Shown here one piece after another: positions 54,241-62,892 of a DNA stretch of 64,000 nt. Under the pieces are notes generated by a model, which saw only the letters and a list, made by a program, of their open reading frames with translations, ran no database searches and had not been told where the DNA came from. Numbering within the stretch: the first letter of the stretch is position 1; every line of letters starts with the position of its first letter. A program made the position numbers and the translations under genes. The stretch is from CAZRIE01 sp964600075 (GTDB taxonomy: Bacteria; Bacteroidota; Bacteroidia; Flavobacteriales; Flavobacteriaceae), in NCBI GenBank assembly GCA_964600075.1, contig CAZRIE010000001.1, positions 62,001-126,000 on the forward strand. The letters run 5' to 3'.

Positions 54241-56664
54241 TTACCAGTCTATTTCAGCGGTTTCGTTCGGTGTTAAAATCAAATTTTCTCGCTTTTTGCC
54301 GTGAATAAGAATTGTGCTTCCGCCTTGTGTGGAACGCACTTTTATTTTGGTTGGCGTTTTATCCTTCCAATCTATTGAAATTTCAAAGCCGCCTCTTGCC
54401 TTAATACCTTTGACTGAACCATTGGCCCAGACATCTGGTAAAGCAGGTAATAGCCTGATTTCATCTTGAGAAGATTGTAACAACATCTCGATTACGGCAG
54501 CTGCGCCACCAAAATTACCATCGATTTGAAAGGGCGGATGTGCATCAAAAAGATTCGGATAAGTGCCACCGCCTTTGGAGTAGGTCGTTTTTACACCATC
54601 TGGCGCAACATAGCGTAATAGTTCGCGATATTGTTTATAGGCGCGGTTACCGTCCCAAAGACGAGCCCAAAGGTTGATGCGCCATCCTTTTGACCACCCG
54701 GTGGTGTCGTCGCCCTTAATATCCAAAGTAATACGGCAGGCATCTGCCAGTTCGGGAGTTTTATCAGGGTTGATGTGGTGACCGGGATAGAGTCCGTATA
54801 AATGCGATTGATGCCGATGTTTGGGGTCAACATCTTCCCAATCGTGGTACCATTCTTGCAAATTGCCTTTTTTTCCGATTTGATAGGGATATAATTTTGC
54901 CAAGGCTTTTTCGAGTTTTGAACGGAATTCCGAGTCGGTTTCCAGAACTCTAGAGGCGGCGATGGTCTGTTCAAAACATTCCCGGATCATCGCCAAATCT
55001 GAGGTTACCCCATATAGCGTAGATCCTTGATAGCCTTCTGGAGTTATAAAACGGTTTTCAGGGGAGGTTCCGGGCGAAGTGACTTGGTTTCCTTTGCCAT
55101 CGTCTATAAGTGATTCCAAACAAAATAGAGCCGCTCCTTTTAGCAGTGGATAACCCTCGTCGCGAAGAAATGCTTTGTCTTGCGTGAATGTATAATGCTC
55201 CCATAAATGCGAACTCAGCCAAGTTCCGCCCATATTCCAATTGGCCCAGTTGGGGTCGCCTTGACCAAAGTCACCTACCGGGTTACTCATTGCCCAGATA
55301 TCTGAATTGTGGCAAGCCGCCCATCCACCTACACCGTAGAATGTCTTTGCAGTTATTTTTCCGGTTTCGGCTATATTTTCGATAAAGCTCAACATAGGCC
55401 CGTGCATCTCGGAAAGGTTTGCGTTCTCGGCCAGCCAATAGTTTTCTTGGGCATTGATATTGATGGTGTAGTTGCTACTCCAAGGAGGTCGAATATAGGG
55501 GTTCCAAATACCTTGAAGATTAGCTGGAACTTCGGGCGTTCGCGAACTCGATATCAATAAGTAGCGTCCATATTGAAAATAAAGTACTTCTAGATTTTTG
55601 TCCTCCTCGCCCCCGGCATATCGTTTTAGACGTTCGTCAGTGGGCAAATCGGGAGCTGAGGTTTCCCCAAGATTCAAGTCGACCCGATTGAAATATTCTT
55701 GGTAATCTTGAAGATGCGATTTTAACAACTGATCAAATGATTTTTCAGTGGTCCTTGTAAGCTGATCGGTCGCAATGACATTATGGTCAAGACCTTCGGT
55801 GACCGGGTTCTTGTCAAACCCGTTGAAACTGGTGGCGATGGAAATAAAAATAGTCGCTTCCGAGCCATTTTTTAAACGAATAGAAGTATCTGTACTAACA
55901 ATTTCCCCATCACTATTTCCGATTTTGAAAAGTGAGGTAAAACGGGTGCCTTTAGTCGGGTCGAAACGTACCGCATTTGGAATATCACCCCGATAATTGG
56001 GCTCAACGTGATAAGGCGCATAGCCGGAAGCATCTAAAGTATGGTTCTCGGCCGATATGAAATATTCTAAAAGGCTATTAAAAGCAATTTCAAAATTTAG
56101 AGCTTTTTTCTTACTGCTCTTTAACTTGATAATCATCGCCTGATCGGGATGAGAGATGAAATATTCCCGGGTGAACTCCACGCCGTCGACCTCATAGGAA
56201 ACTTTAGAAACGGCCTTTTCAAGGTTCAGTTCACGATGGTATTTGTTAGGGCCTCCGGTATGTTCAAAATTCAAATACAGCGTACCCAACGGCATGTACG
56301 ACTGAGAAAACGAACCCTGTAGTTTTCGCTGCAGGGAATCCGCCAATTTGTAATTTTCTTTTTTTAATGCCTCTCGAATCAAGGGGATATTTTTATATGC
56401 CTCGGGATTCATATTTGGATCGACTGGCTCTCCCGACCAAAGTGTAGCGTCATTTAGATAAATTGAATCTGTAGCGACCCCACTAAAGACGGAAGCCCCC
56501 ATTTTGCCATTACCCAATACCAGGGTTTCTTCAAAATGTTCGGCTGGCCGGTCATACCAAAGCGTATTTTTAGATTGGGAAAAAATCGAACTAGCAGTTG
56601 TCAGGGATAACCAAAAACACATGATAATGCATGTATTCGGTTTTTTTTGATGCCATTTTAACAT
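54241..56664 (-). CDS. Glycoside hydrolase family 95 (alpha-L-fucosidase type)
   Basis: About 807 residues from MLKWHQKKPNTCIIMCFWLS (signal region); the longer frame to 56712 is less likely. WYDRPAEHFEETLVLGNGKMGASVFSG begins the GH95 N-domain, and PLGTLYLNFEH is typical. NINAQENYW (about residue 405) carries the Asn pair acting as base in characterised GH95 enzymes. SPENRF (about 535) carries the general-acid Glu. DGNFGGAAAVIEMLLQS (about 716) supplies the activating Asp. Family members cleave alpha-1,2-L-fucosides or alpha-L-galactosides by inversion. Fucose versus galactose preference cannot be decided here. Confidence 0.94.
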   Translation of the reverse strand: MLKWHQKKPNTCIIMCFWLSLTTASSIFSQSKNTLWYDRPAEHFEETLVLGNGKMGASVFSGVATDSIYLNDATLWSGEPVDPNMNPEAYKNIPLIREALKKENYKLADSLQRKLQGSFSQSYMPLGTLYLNFEHTGGPNKYHRELNLEKAVSKVSYEVDGVEFTREYFISHPDQAMIIKLKSSKKKALNFEIAFNSLLEYFISAENHTLDASGYAPYHVEPNYRGDIPNAVRFDPTKGTRFTSLFKIGNSDGEIVSTDTSIRLKNGSEATIFISIATSFNGFDKNPVTEGLDHNVIATDQLTRTTEKSFDQLLKSHLQDYQEYFNRVDLNLGETSAPDLPTDERLKRYAGGEEDKNLEVLYFQYGRYLLISSSRTPEVPANLQGIWNPYIRPPWSSNYTININAQENYWLAENANLSEMHGPMLSFIENIAETGKITAKTFYGVGGWAACHNSDIWAMSNPVGDFGQGDPNWANWNMGGTWLSSHLWEHYTFTQDKAFLRDEGYPLLKGAALFCLESLIDDGKGNQVTSPGTSPENRFITPEGYQGSTLYGVTSDLAMIRECFEQTIAASRVLETDSEFRSKLEKALAKLYPYQIGKKGNLQEWYHDWEDVDPKHRHQSHLYGLYPGHHINPDKTPELADACRITLDIKGDDTTGWSKGWRINLWARLWDGNRAYKQYRELLRYVAPDGVKTTYSKGGGTYPNLFDAHPPFQIDGNFGGAAAVIEMLLQSSQDEIRLLPALPDVWANGSVKGIKARGGFEISIDWKDKTPTKIKVRSTQGGSTILIHGKKRENLILTPNETAEIDW

Positions 56665-56764
56665 AAAAACTAAGATATGGATAAAAGCGCAGACTAGATG
56701 CTCGCCATCCATTTCAATATAGCAACAAAATTTTCTTTACATTAGGAGAATAATCAACCATTTA

Positions 56765-56830
56765 GTTTCAAGTTTCAGGTTCCGTTTTCGAACGGACCCG
56801 ACTTGAAACATAGAAACTGAAACTTGAAAC
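56765..56830. repeat. Inverted repeat with nested hairpin
   Basis: GTTTCAAGTTTCAG (56765-56778) and CTGAAACTTGAAAC (56817-56830) are perfect inverted arms. Inside, CCGTT-TTCG-AACGG (56782-56795) forms a second hairpin. It lies between the divergent GH95 and DUF5009 genes, 10 bases before the latter's ATG. A related degenerate string (TGAAACCTGAAAC) occurs after gltX near 10650. Confidence 0.7.
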
Positions 56831-56840
56831 CCTTTTTTCT

Positions 56841-57947
56841 ATGTCTCAACTAGCCGACAGCGTTTCGAAACGCCTTTTTTCTCTAGATGTCTTTCGCGGA
56901 CTCACCATGTTTTTGCTGATTGCAGAAGCAGCAGGTTTTCATCATAATTTTACCGAACTGACCGAAGGAACCGCATTCTCCGGTCTGGCCCATCAGCTAC
57001 ACCACCACCCATGGAACGGGCTTCGATTCTGGGATTTGATCCAGCCTTTCTTCATGTTTATTGTTGGTGTTGCTATGCCCTTTTCGCTTCGAAAGCGTTT
57101 GGCTACGGGAAGCCGAATCGATGTCACAAAGCATATTGTGAGAAGGTGCTTGCTGCTGTTCGCTTTTGGCGCCTTGCTACATTGCGTATACAGTCATGCA
57201 CTGGTTTGGGAACTCTGGAACGTATTGGTGCAATTGGCTTTTACAATTTTAATCGCCTACGCTATAATGCAATTGCCCAATAAAACACAGATTGGTATAT
57301 CCGTAGGGTTGCTAGTGCTCACTGAAGTACTGTATCGCGCATATAATCCGGAGGCCCCATATGCACAGGGGCATGACAGTTTCGGTTCATACATCGATAT
57401 GTTGGTCATGGGGCAGGTCAATGATGGCTATTGGGTATTCGTGAATTTCATTCCCACGGCGGCCCATACGATTTGGGGTGTCGTCTGTGGTAAGATTTTG
57501 CTCTCGAACACTTCTGCAAAAGAAAAATTAAAACCTTTTTTGATTTGGGGAACGGCCATCTTGGCGCTTGGTTTTGCCATGGACCTATTGAACATTACCC
57601 CAATAATCAAACGAATTGCAACAAGCTCTTTTGTGCTAGCCTCCGGCGGCTTCGCCATATTGGCACTGGCGCTATTTTACTGGGCCATTGATGTCAAGAG
57701 CAACCACAAAAAATGGCTCAAGATTTTTTCGGTCGTGGGCACCAACTCTATTTTTATCTATCTCTTTGCAGAAACCGTGGGTGTACAATGGTTCCGTGAT
57801 TTTGGAAAAATTTGGACGGAAGGCCTGTTGGCCCCTTTAGGAATTCCCATGGATTGGATTATGGTAATCAACGCCCTTTTCGTACTCTTTATTTTTTGGT
57901 ATATCACCTACTTTTTGGATAAGCATAAGGTGTATTTCAAGATATGA
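56841..57947 (+). CDS. DUF5009/heparan-alpha-glucosaminide N-acetyltransferase-like membrane protein
   Basis: A 368-residue polytopic protein with about ten hydrophobic segments. RLFSLDVFRGLTMFLLIAE at the N-terminus and WDLIQPFFMFIVGVAMPFSL are signature blocks of the DUF5009/DUF1624 group related to the lysosomal HGSNAT and bacterial NagX. Family members may transfer acyl groups across the membrane or transport a sugar; function is not proven. It begins next to an inverted repeat and precedes the DUF1080 gene by about 40 bases. Confidence 0.85.
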   Translation: MSQLADSVSKRLFSLDVFRGLTMFLLIAEAAGFHHNFTELTEGTAFSGLAHQLHHHPWNGLRFWDLIQPFFMFIVGVAMPFSLRKRLATGSRIDVTKHIVRRCLLLFAFGALLHCVYSHALVWELWNVLVQLAFTILIAYAIMQLPNKTQIGISVGLLVLTEVLYRAYNPEAPYAQGHDSFGSYIDMLVMGQVNDGYWVFVNFIPTAAHTIWGVVCGKILLSNTSAKEKLKPFLIWGTAILALGFAMDLLNITPIIKRIATSSFVLASGGFAILALALFYWAIDVKSNHKKWLKIFSVVGTNSIFIYLFAETVGVQWFRDFGKIWTEGLLAPLGIPMDWIMVINALFVLFIFWYITYFLDKHKVYFKI

Positions 57948-57987
57948 CAGACAGCCAAAAAATGAATTCATCTAAAAATAAAACTAA

Positions 57988-58788
57988 ATGCTTCTAAAAT
58001 TCTCAAAGATTCTATTGCCTATTTTCATTATTGCCCTCATAGCATGTTCGGCGCAAAAAAAGAGCACATTGGACGACGGCTGGAAAGCGATGTTCAACGG
58101 AACGAACCTTGATGGCTGGACGACAAAAATCCACCATTACGAATCTGGCGATAATTTTGGCGATACGTTTCGGGCGGAAGACGATATGATAAAAGTACGT
58201 TACGATAAGTATGAAGGCGACTTTAACGATCGGTTCGGTCACTTGTATTTCGATTCCCCTTATTCCTATTTTCATTTATCGATGGAATATCGTTTTGTGG
58301 GTGAACTACATCCAGGAGCTCCTAGCTACACGTTGCTTAATAGTGGAGTGATGTTCCATTCACAAGACCCCCGCACGATGTTGAAGGAGCAAAATTGGCC
58401 GATTTCTGTAGAGATGCAATTTTTGGCGGGGATAGAACAAGGTGTTGATAGGCCCACCGGAAATATGTGCTCGCCCGGCACGGAAATTGTCTTTCAGGGT
58501 GAATTGTATCCAAGCCATTGTCTGAACTCCACTTCGGAAACCTATTATGGCAATCAATGGGTAAAGGCCGAGCTTATTGTTTTGGGAGATTCTTTGGTGA
58601 CGCACATTATTAACGGTGAAAAGGTGTTGGAATACACAAAACCCCAAATCGGGGGCGAAGTGGTCAAAGGTTTTGACCCCAAGATGAAGAAAGACGGACA
58701 AATATTAAAAGAAGGCTTGATTGCTCTACAGAGCGAAGGGCAGCCTATCGATTTTCGGAATATTAAGATTCGTAATCTAAAACCATAA
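57988..58788 (+). CDS. DUF1080 (3-keto-disaccharide hydrolase-type) lipoprotein
   Basis: A 266-residue lipoprotein (signal LLPIFIIALIACSAQ). WKAMFNGTNLDGW is the DUF1080 start, and HLSMEYRFVGE, NSGVMFHSQDP and a C-terminal IALQSEGQPIDFRNIKIRNL complete the concanavalin-like beta-sandwich. The family is associated with 3-keto-glycoside cleavage, the partner step to Gfo/Idh/MocA-type oxidation of sugar C3. Co-occurrence with the 48028-49089 oxidoreductase fits such a pathway, though the two are about 9 kb apart. Confidence 0.88.
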   Translation: MLLKFSKILLPIFIIALIACSAQKKSTLDDGWKAMFNGTNLDGWTTKIHHYESGDNFGDTFRAEDDMIKVRYDKYEGDFNDRFGHLYFDSPYSYFHLSMEYRFVGELHPGAPSYTLLNSGVMFHSQDPRTMLKEQNWPISVEMQFLAGIEQGVDRPTGNMCSPGTEIVFQGELYPSHCLNSTSETYYGNQWVKAELIVLGDSLVTHIINGEKVLEYTKPQIGGEVVKGFDPKMKKDGQILKEGLIALQSEGQPIDFRNIKIRNLKP

Positions 58789-58806
58789 CGGTTATCGGGT
58801 TACGAG

Positions 58807-59193
58807 TCACTTCTGATAAATCTCAATGGGCAAACCATCGGGGTCCGCAAAAAAAGCGAACTTTTTCTGGGTAAATTCATCAATACGTATCGGCTCGACA
58901 ATGACTCCTTTATTTTCGAGGTTTTGTCTTTCGTATTCCACATTGTCGACTTCAAAAGCCAAATGCCTCAAACCTGAAGCTTCAGGTCTTGATGCGCGCT
59001 GTGGTGGGTCGGGAAACGAGAATAATTCTATAATGTAACTACCGTTCAATGTTAGGTCTAGCTTGTACGATTGCCGTTCTTCTCTGTAGGTTTCATTTTG
59101 TACTTCTAATCCCAAAATATTGACATAGAAATTTTTTGCCTTTTGATAGTTAGAGCAGATTATCGCTATGTGATGTACGTTGTTGAAGGCCAT
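58807..59193 (-). CDS. VOC-family (glyoxalase-like) protein
   Basis: A 128-residue single-domain vicinal-oxygen-chelate protein. VHHIAIICSNYQKAKNFYVNILGLEV carries the first metal His, LRHLAFEVDNVE the second, and FFADPDGLPIEIYQK the Glu ligand. It resembles the GloA2/YaeR subgroup, whose substrates are uncertain. It converges on the DUF1080 gene and is followed upstream by the SDR gene on the same strand (9-base gap). Confidence 0.9.
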   Translation of the reverse strand: MAFNNVHHIAIICSNYQKAKNFYVNILGLEVQNETYREERQSYKLDLTLNGSYIIELFSFPDPPQRASRPEASGLRHLAFEVDNVEYERQNLENKGVIVEPIRIDEFTQKKFAFFADPDGLPIEIYQK

Positions 59194-59202
59194 GAATATG
59201 TT

Positions 59203-59976
59203 TTAAAGATCTTCGGGATATTTCCCTGCCGTAGTCCAACCTCCGTCTACGGGAATGGTCTGGCCGTTGATATGGCTAGCTTCATCTGATAGTAAAAAAA
59301 GAATGGTATTCGCAATATCTTCGGCTGTACCGACCCTTCCGTTGGGGTTTAACTGGCCCCACGTGCCCGCATAATCTGGTTGCTCCTCAGCGGTTCGTTC
59401 CGTCAATGTGGCACCAGGTGCAACGACGTTTAGGTTGATTCGGTGTTCGCCCAATTCATAGGCCAAGTTCACGGCCATCATTCGAAGAGCCGCTTTGGTC
59501 ATCGCATAGGGGGTCAAATACTTATAGGCGCGTATACCAACTTGGGAAGAAAGTAATACGATTTTGCCACCCGATTTTTGTGCGATCATTTCTTTGGCTG
59601 CACGCTGTACCAAAAAAAATGCACCATGTAGGTTTAATTGCAAGGTTTTTTGAAAATCTTTTGGGGAACACTCCAAAAAACCACCAAAAATTGTAATTGC
59701 CGCATTGGGCACAACAAAATCGACTTTCCCAAAATTTTTGATAGTAAAGTCAACTAGAGCGTTAATGACATCGACCGACCCCGCATCTCCCGGAAATGGC
59801 AGACAATTGCTGTCTTCCAGTTTGGATACCGCCGCATGGTTCTTTTCTTCATTAATATCATTAATAACAACGTTGGCACCCGCTTTTAGCAATAGTTTTG
59901 CCAATGTAAAGCCGATACCTTCACCCGCGCCGGTTACAATGGCCACCTTGTTTTGTATCCCAGAGTATTGCATCAC
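59203..59976 (-). CDS. Short-chain dehydrogenase/reductase
   Basis: A 257-residue classical SDR with the cofactor motif VTGAGEGIGFTLAKLL, the NAA motif (VPNAAITIF), catalytic Ser in LLSSQVG, and YAMTKAALRMMAVNLA as the YxxxK site. GQTIPVDGGWTTAGKYPEDL is the usual C-terminal end. It overlaps the SMP-30 gene by 4 bases. Coupled to a lactonase it could be the sugar dehydrogenase of a non-phosphorylating pathway (for example an L-fucose-type dehydrogenase), an inference from context. Confidence 0.92.
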   Translation of the reverse strand: MMQYSGIQNKVAIVTGAGEGIGFTLAKLLLKAGANVVINDINEEKNHAAVSKLEDSNCLPFPGDAGSVDVINALVDFTIKNFGKVDFVVPNAAITIFGGFLECSPKDFQKTLQLNLHGAFFLVQRAAKEMIAQKSGGKIVLLSSQVGIRAYKYLTPYAMTKAALRMMAVNLAYELGEHRINLNVVAPGATLTERTAEEQPDYAGTWGQLNPNGRVGTAEDIANTILFLLSDEASHINGQTIPVDGGWTTAGKYPEDL

Positions 59977-60851
59977 TGTTTTTTAAAATAGGTTATTGGT
60001 GTGCCCTTTACCTCGGATTGAAAAGCAAACATCCCCCCGCTTTTCGGGTACTCCTTTAATTGTGTTTTTGTTAACCCACTTCTTGCCGTGGTAATATACA
60101 GGACATCTAAGTTTTTTCCTCCAAAGCAGCAAGAGGTGACATGGGGCGCATCAACTTCCACTTTTTGCAAGACGTCGCCAGTTTGGGGATTCCATCGTCG
60201 TATACAATGACCACCCCAATGGGCTATCCAAAGCATACCATCTGAGTCGATGCACATACCATCGGGGCTGCCATATGCCTCCGGGACTTTAATTATTGCT
60301 TTTCCATTTGAGATCGAACCGCTTTCCAATTCAAAATCAAAGGCCCGAACCACAAATGTCGGACTGTCGATGTAATAAAAATTTTTATTGTTGGAAGACC
60401 AAGCCATACCGTTTGAAACAGAAGTTTTGGATAGTTGTAAAGTCGAATTTAGATTTGGCTCAACACGATAGAAATTTCCTGCTTCGGGCGCACAATTTTT
60501 ATCCATCGTGCCTACCCAGAAATTACCGTTGGGACCCACCTTTCCATCATTAAAACGTATTGCGGTATTAGAATTTTCAAGAATAGGGTGTTTGGTCAAC
60601 TTTTCGGATTCACTATTAAAAGAAGCCAAGCCGGATTCTAACGCCAAAAGCAGATGCCCGTTTTTCTTTGGTATGGCCGCCCCGATCATTTCACTAAAAG
60701 ACCATTGGGCACCTTCTTTATTTAAAGGGTTGTATCGATGCAGCTTTTTCCCTTCAATATCGACCCAAAAGAGTAGTTGTTTTTGCCAATCCCATACTGG
60801 GCCTTCACCTAAAGTGGATTGGGTATCTAAGAGGAGTTTTGCTTTGCGCAT
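59973..60851 (-). CDS. SMP-30/gluconolactonase-family lactonase
   Basis: About 292 residues from MRKAKLLLDTQSTLGEGPVWDW; the frame allows five more residues to 60866. GEGPVWDWQKQLLFWVDIEGKKLHRYNP and SNGMAWSSNNKNFYYIDSP with YGSPDGMCIDSDGMLWIAHWGG are the SMP-30/LRE propeller signatures, including metal-binding Glu, Asn and Asp positions. The enzyme would hydrolyse a sugar-derived lactone. It overlaps the downstream SDR gene, which could supply the lactone. Confidence 0.92.
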   Translation of the reverse strand: MRKAKLLLDTQSTLGEGPVWDWQKQLLFWVDIEGKKLHRYNPLNKEGAQWSFSEMIGAAIPKKNGHLLLALESGLASFNSESEKLTKHPILENSNTAIRFNDGKVGPNGNFWVGTMDKNCAPEAGNFYRVEPNLNSTLQLSKTSVSNGMAWSSNNKNFYYIDSPTFVVRAFDFELESGSISNGKAIIKVPEAYGSPDGMCIDSDGMLWIAHWGGHCIRRWNPQTGDVLQKVEVDAPHVTSCCFGGKNLDVLYITTARSGLTKTQLKEYPKSGGMFAFQSEVKGTPITYFKKQ

Positions 60852-61067
60852 AACGGTTTTGGACAAGGTTACTCAAATTTGTTAAGTTTGAAGTTACGGA
60901 ATTAGCAAAACTTTTTCGATTTAAATAAATATATTAGTGAGTCGAGACTCTTTTGAAATACTGCAATGCAGGTTATCTGTAGCGTAAGAACGAGTTCAGA
61001 GAAAGTCTGGGCCCCTAAAAAAAGCAAGAGAAGAAACGGTTTCTCAAAACCCAATAATTCAAACATA

Positions 61068-62384
61068 ATGACTCCTTCAAAAATCACATGGTTTTTAATT
61101 TTTAGCTTTGCCATGAGTTTACTTTCATGCAAAAATGGCACCGACAAAAATATATCGAAAAAACAGAAAGCGACTACCAACCAAATTGTGTCCGATACAA
61201 GTTTACCTATTATAAAACTTACAAATGGCCCTAAGCAACATTGGTTTGGTTATTATGACAAATGGCAAATCGATCCAACAGGACGTTATGTTTTAGGGTG
61301 TGAAGTGGATACCTTTTTTAGGTCTCCCACATTACAGGATACCTTACGCATCGGAGTTATCGATTTACAGAATAATAACGAATGGAAAGAATTAGGCATC
61401 TCTAGATCTTGGGGCTGGCAGCAGAGTTGTATGTTACAATGGCTGCCTGGTTCGAATCAGGAGATCATTTGGAACGATCTGGAAGGCGGAAAATTTGTAA
61501 GTCATATTCTAAATATAAAAACTGAAAAAAAAAGAACGCTGCCCAAACCCATCTATACGTTGAGCAATGATGGCAGTTTTGCCATCGGAACTACCTTTAA
61601 TCGTATTCAAAATATGAGGCCGGGTTATGGTTATCCTGGCCCTGCGGACCCATATGCCAAATTGAAAGCACCGAAAGAAATCGGAATTTATAAAATGGAC
61701 TTGACCACCGAAAAAGAAGAAAAGCTGATTTCAATTGCAGAGATGGCGGGCATTCCCTATTTGGGGGAAGACCTCAGTAAATACTGGCACTACTTTAATC
61801 ATCTGCTGATTAGCCCCGATGATAAGCGTTTTATCTTTTTGCACCGCTGGAGAAACGCACCGGCGAATAGCGGTAATGGAGCTTCGGGCGGATTTACTAC
61901 CCGAATGGTCACGGCTGATATAGATGGGTCGAATAGCTATATTCTAGATCCCTCCGGAAATACGTCGCATTTTATTTGGAGAGCACCGAACGAAGTCTGC
62001 ATGTGGACGAAACCTGTCGGGAAAGAATCCGGTTTCTATCTCTTTACCGATCAGACCGAAGAGGTCGAACCCGTAGGCGAAAATACCATGGTCGTTAATG
62101 GGCATAACACCTACGTGCCAAATACCAATCATGAGTGGGTATTGAACGACACCTATCCGCAAGGCGATGAACGTTTGCAAGAGCTCTATTTATACCATGT
62201 ACCTACCGGTCGTAAGGTAAGTCTCGGAAAATTCCATGAGCCCACAGCATATTCAGGGGAATGGCGTTGCGATCTTCACCCTAGAAGTAGCCAAAATGGT
62301 AAGTTCGTCATTTTCGATTCTACACACGGCGGTGACGGACGGCAAATGTATATGGTCGATATTAGTGGTATCGTGGGGAATTAA
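61068..62384 (+). CDS. Beta-propeller lipoprotein, possible oligosaccharide lyase-like
   Basis: About 438 residues from MTPSKITWFLIFSFAMSLLSC, a lipoprotein signal; the frame opens at 60966 but the extension is basic and lacks a signal. Repeated blade motifs (SPDDKRFIFLHRW, SGEWRCDLHPRSSQNGKFVIFDS) indicate a TolB/oligogalacturonate-lyase-like propeller. HNTYVPNTNHEWVLNDTYPQGDERLQELYLY resembles the His-rich block of propeller polysaccharide lyases (PL22/24/25 fold). That resemblance is from memory; the activity is unproven. Its location beside sugar catabolic genes supports a carbohydrate role. Confidence 0.65.
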   Translation: MTPSKITWFLIFSFAMSLLSCKNGTDKNISKKQKATTNQIVSDTSLPIIKLTNGPKQHWFGYYDKWQIDPTGRYVLGCEVDTFFRSPTLQDTLRIGVIDLQNNNEWKELGISRSWGWQQSCMLQWLPGSNQEIIWNDLEGGKFVSHILNIKTEKKRTLPKPIYTLSNDGSFAIGTTFNRIQNMRPGYGYPGPADPYAKLKAPKEIGIYKMDLTTEKEEKLISIAEMAGIPYLGEDLSKYWHYFNHLLISPDDKRFIFLHRWRNAPANSGNGASGGFTTRMVTADIDGSNSYILDPSGNTSHFIWRAPNEVCMWTKPVGKESGFYLFTDQTEEVEPVGENTMVVNGHNTYVPNTNHEWVLNDTYPQGDERLQELYLYHVPTGRKVSLGKFHEPTAYSGEWRCDLHPRSSQNGKFVIFDSTHGGDGRQMYMVDISGIVGN

Positions 62385-62402
62385 GTGGATTCGCCAACAT
62401 TC

Positions 62403-62418
62403 ATATTTTAAAAAATAT
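62403..62418. terminator. AT-rich hairpin between convergent genes
   Basis: ATATTTT-AA-AAAATAT is a perfect palindrome followed by TTTT on the plus strand, between the propeller gene and the convergent Coa1-like gene. With no GC pairs it would be a weak terminator. Confidence 0.3.
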
Positions 62419-62420
62419 TT

Positions 62421-62845
62421 TTATCGCAGTGCTATAGGAATAGTCTCTTTTCGGTAATGGGGTTCTTTCAGGTGCACATCTAATTCTTGATAGTGCCATT
62501 CCCCGTTTTTCTTAAAAGCTTTCACATCCATCTTCCCTTTTCCTTTGTTTCCTTTAATGGTCAGTGCCATAAAGACGGAATCTGCATTTTTGGAGTACTT
62601 TACATAGCCTTCTAAAATTGTCAGTTTTCCGATAGGCTGTAGTTCGCCGAGCATTTGGCTTACCCTTTCGTTTTCCTTTACGATTTCTAAGGCATTTTCG
62701 GGAATTTCTGTATTGCAATATGCAATGTGGCATTTCCAATACCTTTGGAAAGGCTCAGACCGAAAACCGTTACAAGCAGGATTATTGGAACTAACCATTT
62801 CCAATTTCGTTTGAACCAGTTGGTTTTCCGAATGGTATCATTCAT
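62421..62845 (-). pseudogene. Coa1/Tim21-like membrane protein gene, frameshifted
   Basis: The N-terminus reads in one frame from 62845: MNDTIRKTNWFKRNWKWLVP followed by a membrane segment (IILLVTVFGLSLSKGIG). The rest reads in another frame: NTEIPENALEIVKENERVSQ to the stop at 62421, with LQPIGKLTILEGYVKYSKNADS. Together they match the flavobacterial Coa1-like (cytochrome c oxidase assembly factor 1 family) layout of one TM helix plus a small alpha/beta domain. The frames switch between about 62715 and 62745, and a -1 change is needed. Each single frame alone gives an incomplete protein. Confidence 0.65.
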
Positions 62846-62892
62846 TGAAAAGGTTTAAAAGCTATCAAAATGTGAGACCGGAAGACTCCTGG

